DNA from: an uncultured Collinsella sp.
Lineage (GTDB): Bacteria > Actinomycetota > Coriobacteriia > Coriobacteriales > Coriobacteriaceae
DNA length: 13,736 bases
NCBI GenBank assembly: GCA_900545075.1
Contig: UQXT01000056.1
Span: forward strand, 1-13,736
Direction: 5' to 3'
Below are positions 1 through 6,457 of the stretch, piece by piece (position 1 is the stretch's first letter; each line of letters starts with the position of its first letter). The translations under genes were made by a program, and so were the position numbers. The notes beneath the pieces are model-generated. The model worked only from the letters and a program-made list of their open reading frames with translations, searched no databases and was not told where the DNA came from.

Positions 1-2629
1 TGAACGTCCGTTCTTCGGCTTTGGGGTCTGCTGTCCAATTGCCTGCGGAGTCAACGGTTCCCTTCTTGTAGGTCACCTTACAGTTGATCTCTCCTTTTTC
101 GGTGTCATACGTTGGCTCAACCGTGAACTTATAGACCGAGTGGTCGTACGTGTAGTGCGAGAACTGCGAACCGTCGGTTTTCTCGCGCACATAGTACGTA
201 AAGGTCTTGAAAGAGCCACCCGTGGAGCCACCCAGGTCGTCGGGATTATTCCTGATATCAGAAAGCGAGTACTTGAGCTCAACCGTCTCATTGTTTTCGT
301 CCATGAACGGAAGCGTCTGCGTTTTCTCAGAACCAGAGGTCACGGCAGTACCGATCATGTTGTTAAATTTGCTGTCTTCCGCAAGCTGAAGTGTAAACTC
401 CTTCATCTCGCCACCCTCAACGACCTTAGTCGCCTCAGGAGTCCAAGAAACCTCAGGGTCGTACTTGTTGGTGAAGGTTGCCTTGTTGGTGGAGGTTGCG
501 CTGCTGGAGTCGACGATCGAATAATACCCATTAGCATCTACTGACGCAGTCCTCGACGAGCCAGCTGAATCCCCAGATATCTTAGTCACGTACACACCAT
601 CAATCGTGTAGTTATGGACATTAAGATTTCTAGTCGCACTCGAATTTCCCTGTATCGGAACAGACATAAGTACAGTCTTGTTGTATTTGACTGTCACCTT
701 AATCTCATATACAGCACGATCGTATATGACACCAGGAAGATTGCCCGCATTTTCGACCAAGTAGTATGTAATTTCGCCAGTACCATTCTTTAAGAGCTGC
801 TCGCTAAGCTGTTTACCGTCATGAAGCTGCTCGCTAAGCTTCTCGCTAAGGTCAAAGGCGATGTTGCCAGCGATATTCTTGGCATATTTGACAAACCCGC
901 AGCCACCATGGCTGAAATTACCATTATTGTCCCAAGAAGGCGCCTTCGCAGTATCCGAGTCCTTGCGATAAACCGTAAAGGTGAACTCCCCATCTTTGAG
1001 GTCGCGGCCGGCCAACTCCTTGGTCGCCTTCAGCTTAAGGCTCGGGTAGACGTACGCATCCGCAGGCTCGCCTAGGTACAAGTCGCCATTCGACATGATG
1101 CCGCCACCATGGTCCCAGGAATAGTTGCCCGTGATGAAAGTTGTCGCTTCATTCTGCGCATCATTCCGCGCTTGAATCGCCGCCTCATCCTTGGCCATAA
1201 CACCCGACATAACACCCGAGGTCAGGCCGATGCTATTTTTTACCCCAACAGCACCGTTGGCGGGGATGTTGATAGCTTTTTCAAGTTCGATGCTTCCCGA
1301 GTACCGGGCGTCTCCACCACCAAGCATCTTACCGGTTACCACTGCGATCGGCGCATTGTGACCCCGCGCTGCGAGGAAGAAATCGGCATGACCGTTCTCG
1401 CGGAACTTGTCCGAGTTGTATGCATCTTGATCTTCAGTCTTATTAGTATCATCAGCACCACCAGCTGAAAGATGGGGCGTACCATCATTACCCGTGTTTT
1501 CTGCCGATTTGAACCCGTTGGCTTTTTGCTCACTGTTAGCAGACGAATTGCCAAAGATTGCCGTGCCCTTAGTGTTCGTTACCAACGTCTTGCCCGTCGG
1601 GCAGACTGCAACGCCGCCACCATAGCCGCCAGCGGTATTGCTGCTTATATACGAGTTGTATACAAACAGCCTGCCTGCGTTCTCCGCGATTTTCGAATCA
1701 CCCTGAACAAAGATGCCGCCGCCGCCCCAGTCAAAGCGAGACAGGCAAGTGTTGTTGGTAATGTAGACTTTACTTTTAGTGCCGTTACTTTTTTTAGGTC
1801 CGTTAATAAACGCGTCAACCTTCTGGCCCACTCGGATGCCGGCACCTTCAGATCGGTAGCTCACGTTAGAGGCAATAATTCCTCCCGTAATGTTGAGCCA
1901 TGCCATAGAACCGTTTCCCCACTGATCGGAAACGTAAACGCCGCCACCGGCTTCCTTGGAGTAGTTGCCGGTAATCTGGCCATCGGAAATGGTGACATGG
2001 GCGCCGTTTATGGCAGCAAGCCCAGCGCCACCATGGCAACCATAGCCATCATTACCGCAGAAATTGGCATAGCGATTGTTCGTAATGTAACCGCCGGAAA
2101 CAGTAACGCTGCCGCCTTCGGCCATGATGCCGCCACCAAATCCGTTAATGCCATCAAGCGTGCTATTACCGGAGATTACGCCACCGGCCACTGTGACTGC
2201 AGACCCATTGGCATATACACCGCCGCCACTAGGAGCGCAGTTGCCAGCAATTACGCCGTTAGAAATGCTAAGAGTCGAATTATTATTGACAGATATTCCT
2301 GCGCCGGCACCATTGTACCGACAATAACCTCCACAAACGTAACCACCGTTCATATTGACGGTCGACTCATTCTCCGCGTACACCAGGTTTCGGACATAGA
2401 AGTCTTTCTCTTGTGTGAGCACGCCGTTCTCAAGACTGAAATGACCGCCATTGATGTAGATGAGCTTCAGGTTTTCATTGCCACCGCATGCCACGATGGC
2501 GCCTTTAATATCGACGCTATGTTCGTAAAGCGTCTCAGTTGTCTTGGTTGTGTCTGTTGCACTCGGGGACGATTGGGTCACATAGTAGGTAAGGTTAGAC
2601 GGAATGCCATTGTCGTAAGACAACACTGC
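1..2629 (-). CDS. Surface adhesin, downstream (C-terminal) part after a frameshift; runs off left edge
   Basis: This minus-strand frame is open from 2629 to the window edge (about 876 codons, no stop when read through). It continues the adhesin whose N-terminus is encoded at 3335-2595. Numbered as one restored protein, residues about 280-750 are a glycine-rich parallel beta-helix-like region with repeated units such as GGGVYANGS, ISGN and ITGN. Two pilin-type isopeptide (FctA-like) domains follow: about 759-886 (KATKEL near the start, FTFTVYRK, then ITYYLVENAG and VIYDRAVYEIKVTV) and about 960-1102 (ATKVVEGGEMKEF, then FTYYVREK and YTYDHSVYKFTV). In this family a Lys near the domain start and a Glu in the YYxxE strand form an internal isopeptide bond. 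The expected cell-wall anchor (LPXTG type) would lie beyond the left edge and is not visible. Likely role: cell-surface attachment to host or matrix; the ligand cannot be told. Without the frameshift repair this part has no obvious own start or ribosome binding site. Confidence 0.8.
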
Positions 2630-3335
2630 TTTTTTTACCATAATTGTTGGGATTTAAATCCTGACCCTGATCATTTAGCTGCTTGCCGCTGTCGACACTT
2701 TCACTCGGTTTATTAGGATCAGTATCCTTAATTGTAAGTGTCGCGCCACCGGTGATATTGAACAAAGACTGACCTTGACTCGTATGCTTAATCTTATGGC
2801 CGTTTAGATCCAGCGTGATATTGCTGCCGTCCTTGTTGAGCGTGATCGTCTCGCTGGTCTCAATATCATTCATAAGCTTGAAACTAGCCGCACCACTTGC
2901 ATTCTCCAGGCTTTTCAACCCGTCAGCTGTTCGTATTTCAGTGGATGCCGTTTTAGTCTGCCCACCTTCCGCAGCCAGCATTACGGCGTTGCCATCCGAC
3001 AACTCGCCATCTTCGGCCTGCAGCTTACCTTCAGGCTGACCCTGCTCAACACCATTTGAAGGGTCGGCTTCGTCGCCCTCGGTCTCGTCACTATTCTGGT
3101 TTTCGGTATCCCCGTTGTTGGTGTTGCCTACATCAGTAGACTCACTTGAGGAACCCTCCCCCATCACAGTTTCCTCGGCAGAAACCGTCTGGGCATCGTT
3201 GGCAATGGCCTGCGAGATCGGAGGCATGACGAGCGACAGTACCAGGCTCAACACGGAGGCTCCGCACAAAACGCCTGCCAGTACACGGCGCGTCGCTTTT
3301 TTACTCTGCTTAGTTTTTTCTGAATTCGCTTTCAT
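2595..3335 (-). CDS. Surface adhesin, N-terminal part with signal peptide, terminated early by frameshift
   Basis: This 246-residue ORF is the 5' end of the large adhesin gene. The ATG at 3335 is preceded by a strong GGGGAGGA ribosome binding site (3342-3350). Residues 1-16 are Lys/Arg-rich, 17-45 form a hydrophobic export signal with a likely AxA-type cleavage near residue 45, and 46-130 are acidic, Ser/Asn/Gly-rich spacer. Residues 137-204 (ADGLKSLENA, ITLDLNGHKI, GGATLTIKD) match the start of a beta-helix surface protein. The true reading frame is left at the A7 tract (residues 234-236). The last 11 residues, ending RQWHSV, are out of frame and the ORF stops at 2595. Shifting by +1 (or losing one A) restores a continuous protein of at least 1111 residues. 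As written, a truncated secreted fragment without anchor would be made. Confidence 0.82.
   Translation of the reverse strand: MKANSEKTKQSKKATRRVLAGVLCGASVLSLVLSLVMPPISQAIANDAQTVSAEETVMGEGSSSESTDVGNTNNGDTENQNSDETEGDEADPSNGVEQGQPEGKLQAEDGELSDGNAVMLAAEGGQTKTASTEIRTADGLKSLENASGAASFKLMNDIETSETITLNKDGSNITLDLNGHKIKHTSQGQSLFNITGGATLTIKDTDPNKPSESVDSGKQLNDQGQDLNPNNYGKKSSVVLRQWHSV
2630..2636 (-). other. A7 homopolymer at the adhesin frameshift point
   Basis: On the minus strand the codons read GGT AAA AAA AGC, giving the short frame. The long downstream frame begins GCA GTG TTG, so six or nine A residues would join the two parts. The protein signature on both sides (beta-helix adhesin) shows they belong to one gene. 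A classical -1 ribosomal slip would enter the wrong frame, so indel-type slippage in DNA or RNA, or a sequence error, is the simplest explanation. Confidence 0.8.
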
Positions 3336-3424
3336 CGATGTCTCCTCCCCAAGAGACTGCGATCTTGCTCTTTCACTATCAAACGTATCTGCGCAACCTG
3401 TAATTGTGCACGCTTAGACTGCAT

Positions 3425-3454
3425 ATTGTAACGATTGTTTAGACATTCAAGCAA
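3425..3454 (-). promoter_or_regulatory. Candidate promoter of the adhesin gene
   Basis: On the minus strand TTGCTT (3454-3449) and TACAAT (3430-3425) are separated by 18 nt, a reasonable sigma-70-type pair. It would give a 5' leader of roughly 80 nt before the ATG at 3335. This is pattern matching only; the AT-rich context makes chance matches easy. Confidence 0.35.
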
Positions 3455-3622
3455 CAAAAACCGAAAGTTTTGTAGCAAGTTCTCAATTCTCTTGACATTT
3501 ACTCAGATTTGCCTTCGTTTATTCGCTATCTATTCTTTGTTTCTACTGGTAATTAAGTTAGTTATCAGTTTTTTAATAGCATTTTATTTATTTGCACAAC
3601 ATTTTGCTCAAGAGCAAACCTA

Positions 3623-3653
3623 CCGCTCACGGTCGAAAATCGACCGTGAGCGG
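3623..3653. repeat. Perfect 31-bp palindrome (hairpin) upstream of adhesin
   Basis: CCGCTCACGGTCG (3623-3635) is perfectly complementary to CGACCGTGAGCGG (3641-3653) across a 5-nt AAAAT loop. The stem is 13 bp, or 14 bp with a 3-nt loop. No T-run follows on either strand, so it is not a standard intrinsic terminator. It lies about 290 bp upstream of the adhesin start and could be an operator, an extended terminator or a structural element. Confidence 0.6.
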
Positions 3654-3797
3654 CAGCTCATTAATCGGGAGGAATATCCTACCAAACTGATGAGAATATC
3701 TTTAACCCATCGGTGGTTAGAAGCATGATGTTCAGACAACTAAATTTGAATTTTCGCGCAGATTTTAGGCATCAATTCGCCCAAATCGCCTGAGGCC

Positions 3798-3828
3798 ACC
3801 GCAAAAGGAGCCTGTCCCCTTTTGCGGT
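3798..3828 (-). repeat. GGACAGG-loop hairpin 3' of the HAD gene
   Basis: ACCGCAAAAGG (3798-3808) pairs perfectly with CCTTTTGCGGT (3818-3828) around a 9-nt loop that reads GGACAGGCT on the minus strand. It starts 15 nt after the HAD stop codon and may act as a 3' end or stability element. There is no T-tract directly after the stem, so a terminator role is uncertain. It belongs to the same family as the hairpins at 4756-4783, 6344-6376 and 6398-6434. Confidence 0.6.
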
Positions 3829-3843
3829 CTCTCTCCACCGGCG

Positions 3844-4665
3844 CTACAGCAGATGTTCCTCGATAAAGATCGCGATGCCGTCTTTGTCGTTGCTGGCGGT
3901 TACAAAGTCGGCTGCGGCACGGGTGGCGTCGCTGCCGTTTGCCATGGCCACACCCACGCCGGCGTCGGCCACCATGCAGGTGTCGTTATCGGCATCGCCA
4001 AACACGCAGATGTTCTGAAGCTCCATGCCGTTGAGCTCCGCCACGCACACAAGGCCGCGCGTCTTGGACACGCGCGGATCCATGAATTCGTAGAGTCGCT
4101 GCGTGGTTTGCAGAGCCGCCGCTTTAACGGTGTCATCGGCAAATGTCGACGCCCGCTCAATCACCCGCGGCATTACCTCGGGCGCCATGGTAAACATCAC
4201 CTTGGTCTGCGGCTCGCGCAAAAACTCGGCAAAGTCGACCACCTTGTAGGGCACGCCGTCGACACGCGACAGGTGCTCGACGCATGCATTGCTCTCGGGC
4301 ACATAGAGCACGCCGTCCCGAGGGCAAACAGGCGTTGCCGGCAGGTCCGCCATGTGCTTGCAGATGCGCGCGATGGTCTCGCCCGGCAGCGGATAGCTCA
4401 GCTCGTTGATGTCGTGCGCGCGGTCGATGACCTCGGCACCACCGCAGCCCACGAGCACGTCCACCAGGCCTTCGATACCCCAGAGCTCGTACATGGCCTC
4501 GGTCGCGTGGGCGTCGCGCCCGGTGCACAGACCAAACAGCACGCCGCGCCCGCGCAGGGCACGGATCGCCGCCACGGTGCGCGGGGACACCGTGTGCTGG
4601 CTCGTGAGCAGCGTGCCGTCGATATCGCAGAACACGGCTTTGATGTGGCTGAAGGTGGTGTCCAT
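3844..4665 (-). CDS. Cof-type HAD-superfamily phosphatase
   Basis: This 273-residue protein is a haloacid-dehalogenase-like hydrolase of the Cof (IIB) type. These cytoplasmic phosphatases act on small phosphorylated metabolites such as sugar phosphates or flavin and cofactor phosphates; the substrate is not predictable here. The motifs are complete: DIDGT at 14-18 (nucleophile Asp14, acid/base Asp16), the CTGR Thr48 of motif II, Lys201 in SKTRG, and GDADND at 223-228. The cap module lies between about 85 and 190. Length is typical for the family. The ATG at 4665 was chosen because AGAAAGG precedes it at good spacing and the nucleophile motif then sits at the usual distance. A longer in-frame ORF to 4920 would read through a 65-bp repeat and is rejected. 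A 217-bp gap with two hairpins separates it from the MFS gene, so it may have its own promoter. Confidence 0.9.
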   Translation of the reverse strand: MDTTFSHIKAVFCDIDGTLLTSQHTVSPRTVAAIRALRGRGVLFGLCTGRDAHATEAMYELWGIEGLVDVLVGCGGAEVIDRAHDINELSYPLPGETIARICKHMADLPATPVCPRDGVLYVPESNACVEHLSRVDGVPYKVVDFAEFLREPQTKVMFTMAPEVMPRVIERASTFADDTVKAAALQTTQRLYEFMDPRVSKTRGLVCVAELNGMELQNICVFGDADNDTCMVADAGVGVAMANGSDATRAAADFVTASNDKDGIAIFIEEHLL

Positions 4666-4710
4666 GGGGGCCTTTCTGGGTTGCGCGGCGGTACCGAATG
4701 TGGTCGGAAA

Positions 4711-4729
4711 TGGTGTACATGGTATACCA
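4711..4729. promoter_or_regulatory. Operator-like imperfect palindrome upstream of the HAD gene
   Basis: TGGTGTAC (4711-4718) and GTATACCA (4722-4729) form an inverted repeat with one mismatch around a 3-nt centre, 46 bp upstream of the HAD start. The half-site resembles GntR-type operators in general form. No regulator is encoded nearby, and the site could be coincidental. Confidence 0.3.
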
Positions 4730-4755
4730 AGGCGCAGGCCGTTGGGACCCGATCG

Positions 4756-4783
4756 CCACAAAGGTGCCTGCCCCCCTTTGTGG
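4756..4783 (-). repeat. GGACAGG-family hairpin between MFS and HAD genes
   Basis: CCACAAAGG (4756-4764) pairs with CCTTTGTGG (4775-4783) around a 10-nt loop reading GGGGCAGGCA on the minus strand. The stem and loop closely match the hairpin at 6344-6376. There is no following T-tract, so it is either a decayed terminator or a copy of an intergenic repeat. Confidence 0.6.
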
Positions 4784-4817
4784 TGGCCGAACCCGAAGGG
4801 TGGCCTGGCCGGAGCGC

Positions 4818-4882
4818 AAACCATCACAACATTCGACGTTTTTCGGCAAAATCGCGATTTTCGCTGAATGTTGTGATGGTTT
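4818..4882 (-). repeat. 65-bp palindromic element, copy 1
   Basis: Perfect 17-bp terminal inverted repeats AAACCATCACAACATTC (4818-4834) and its complement (4866-4882) flank a 31-nt centre. The centre matches those of copies 2 and 3 only when reverse-complemented, so this copy lies in the opposite orientation. Its right end abuts the stop codon of the MFS gene (4883-4885) with no spacer. No clear target-site duplication is visible. Confidence 0.9.
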
Positions 4883-6169
4883 TTACCGCCTCGCGGCACG
4901 ATCAAAATGCCGGCGGCCAAACAGCAGCAACGCCGCGGGAACCGCTGTCACGACCATGCCCGCCCCTATGAGCGTCTGCTGCACGCCAAACGTCACCGCC
5001 AGCCACGGGGCAATCGCCAACGGGGCCACGCCAGCGAACATATTGCCAAAGCCCATGACCGAGTTCACGCGACCGAGTTGCTCGAGCGGTGCCGTCGTTT
5101 GCACGATGGTGTTGTGGAGCGGGTTGACGACGCCCCAAGCCACGCCCAGGGCAATCTGGCCGACAAGGGCCACGCCCACGTACGGCGTTCCCACATAGAG
5201 CAAACTTCCCAGGCCCACGGACATAAGCGCCACGAGCAGCGTTTTAAGGTTGACCAGGTGCGGTGGCAAGCGGAGCGCGAGGACGGCGCCCAGCACCGCG
5301 CCTACACCGCTGGCCGACGAGAGCCAGCCCATCCACTCAACACCGACGCGCAGGACATCGCGGTAGAAGAACGACTCCAGCGGATCGAAGGCACCGTAGC
5401 CAAAGTTCGAGAGGAAGATGATGCAGAACAGCAAGGCGAGGATACTGTTGGTGAAGACTGTCTTGATGCTTGTCGCGAAGGTGACGCGGGCGAACGTGCT
5501 GGGGTTGGAGCTATGGCTGGCAGTGATTGCCGTTGTACTGCTGTCCGCGGGAGTACTTTCACGCGCGGCGACGCGAACTGCTTGCGGTCTAAAGCCCCAG
5601 CCGGCAATGAACGCCAGTACGGTAAAAATCATCATGAGCACGAACACCGCGCGTGACGATGTAGCCGCCGCGACAAAGCCGCCCATCATGGGGCCGACGA
5701 TGATACTCACGTTAGAGAACATGGCGATGGCAGAGTTGATGTCTTTGAGCTCGACAGGATCGTCGGTGAGGTAGGCTGGATAGGATGTGGTGATTGGCTG
5801 GGCAAACCCCATCACAAAGCCCAGGAGCACCGCGCCGAGCAGGACGATGCCGGTCGCGCTGCCAAAGGCGATGATTGCCGCACCCGTCGCCAGCGTGCCG
5901 ACGATACTCAGCAAGAAATGAAGGCGCGGGCCCCAGGCGTCGAGCGCCGCGCCACCCGCAAAGGATCCCAAGATCACGAATACGTTCATAAACAGAACGG
6001 CCAGCGATGTCGCCACGACCGAGGCATCGTCTGCATAGGTGAGCGTTCCGATGACGCCGATAAAGTAGCTGGTCTGAAAACCGGTGTAGATGAGAAAGCG
6101 CATCGCCACCAGGCGCTTGGCCTGCACGGACAGCGATGACTGAGACTTTGAGAAAAGAGAGACGAGCAT
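4883..6169 (-). CDS. MFS transporter (12 TM, exporter-like)
   Basis: This 428-residue integral membrane protein has about 12 hydrophobic segments in two halves. They are joined by a polar, Ser/Thr-rich loop near residues 205-235 (RESTPADSSTTA). A motif-A-like GGAALDAWGPR follows the second membrane segment, and NSAIAMFSNVSIIVGPMMGG recalls the drug or siderophore exporter branch (MFS_3/EntS-like). It probably exports a small molecule by proton antiport, but the substrate cannot be inferred. The ATG at 6169 is preceded by AAGGAG at 6-nt spacing. The in-frame ATGs at 6208 and 6187 lack such a site, and the 6187 codon overlaps this ribosome binding site. The stop codon touches repeat copy 1. The gene is separated from the upstream Moco operon by a terminator, so it is likely its own unit. 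Confidence 0.88.
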   Translation of the reverse strand: MLVSLFSKSQSSLSVQAKRLVAMRFLIYTGFQTSYFIGVIGTLTYADDASVVATSLAVLFMNVFVILGSFAGGAALDAWGPRLHFLLSIVGTLATGAAIIAFGSATGIVLLGAVLLGFVMGFAQPITTSYPAYLTDDPVELKDINSAIAMFSNVSIIVGPMMGGFVAAATSSRAVFVLMMIFTVLAFIAGWGFRPQAVRVAARESTPADSSTTAITASHSSNPSTFARVTFATSIKTVFTNSILALLFCIIFLSNFGYGAFDPLESFFYRDVLRVGVEWMGWLSSASGVGAVLGAVLALRLPPHLVNLKTLLVALMSVGLGSLLYVGTPYVGVALVGQIALGVAWGVVNPLHNTIVQTTAPLEQLGRVNSVMGFGNMFAGVAPLAIAPWLAVTFGVQQTLIGAGMVVTAVPAALLLFGRRHFDRAARR

Positions 6170-6334
6170 GGAGACTCCTTGTTTCATACGAATGCGGACG
6201 GCGGGCATTCGCCACCGTCTGTCGAATCAATCTATCCGCATGAAACATTAAGGACGCATCAAGCCCCTTCTCTCCGTTTCTCGCCCGTCATGAACTACTT
6301 GGTAGATTGTAAGGCATGTCCCACACATCTACTT

Positions 6335-6376
6335 AAACAAAAACCACCACAAAGGTGCCTGGCCCCTTTGTGGTGG
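6335..6376 (-). terminator. Intrinsic terminator of the moaA-moaC/mobB operon
   Basis: A perfect 12-bp stem pairs CCACCACAAAGG (6344-6355) with CCTTTGTGGTGG (6365-6376) across a 9-nt loop that reads GGCCAGGCA on the minus strand. On the minus strand the stem is followed by TTTTTGTTT (6343-6335). This stem plus T-tract is the clearest terminator in the window, 82 nt after the moaC-mobB stop. Confidence 0.8.
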
Positions 6377-6393
6377 AAGTGACGTTTGCCCAG

Positions 6394-6434
6394 ATAAAAC
6401 CTGCCAAAACAAACCTGTCCCTATTTGGCAGGTT
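6394..6434 (-). terminator. First hairpin of a tandem terminator after moaC-mobB
   Basis: AACCTGCCAAA (6398-6408) pairs with TTTGGCAGGTT (6424-6434). The 15-nt loop contains GGGACAGG on the minus strand, linking it to the GGACAGG hairpin family. A short TTTTAT run (part of the stem and what follows) ends it. It sits 23 nt after the stop codon and just before the stronger hairpin at 6344-6376. Confidence 0.55.
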
Positions 6435-6457
6435 ATGGCAGCGCAGCGAGCCAGCCC

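Larger units (their letters stand above)
3336..3843. other. AT-rich intergenic region between adhesin and HAD phosphatase
   Basis: No gene is supported in these 508 bases. The part from about 3430 to 3610 is markedly AT-rich compared with the G+C-rich genes to the right. It holds a candidate adhesin promoter (3425-3454), a perfect palindrome (3623-3653) and a GGACAGG-type hairpin just 3' of the HAD gene (3798-3828). A plus-strand TTG-started frame of 97 codons (3435-3728) exists, but it spans the palindrome, has no clear ribosome binding site and resembles no family. Confidence 0.6.

Noticed and set aside
2625..2640. Programmed -1 ribosomal frameshift at the A7 tract
   Set aside because: A -1 slip would enter the third frame (AAG CAG TGT), not the open adhesin frame. 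A +1 step or loss of one A is needed, and no stimulatory structure was evident.
1472..2716. Long plus-strand ORF (414 codons) across the adhesin region
   Set aside because: It is the in-register antisense of the adhesin's continuing frame. Its opposite strand encodes recognisable GGG/SGN beta-helix repeats, while the plus-strand product resembles nothing.
3435..3728. 97-codon plus-strand ORF in the AT-rich spacer
   Set aside because: It has a TTG start, no clear ribosome binding site and low-complexity hydrophobic content, and part of it is just the palindrome at 3623-3653.
4666..4920. 85-codon N-terminal extension of the HAD protein
   Set aside because: It would translate the 65-bp palindromic element and the GGACAGG-family hairpin. 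A good ribosome binding site and the usual family start lie at 4665.
3853..4971. Plus-strand ORF (372 codons) opposite the HAD gene
   Set aside because: The minus strand has all HAD motifs in order. The plus frame is an antisense shadow that also runs through two hairpin repeats.
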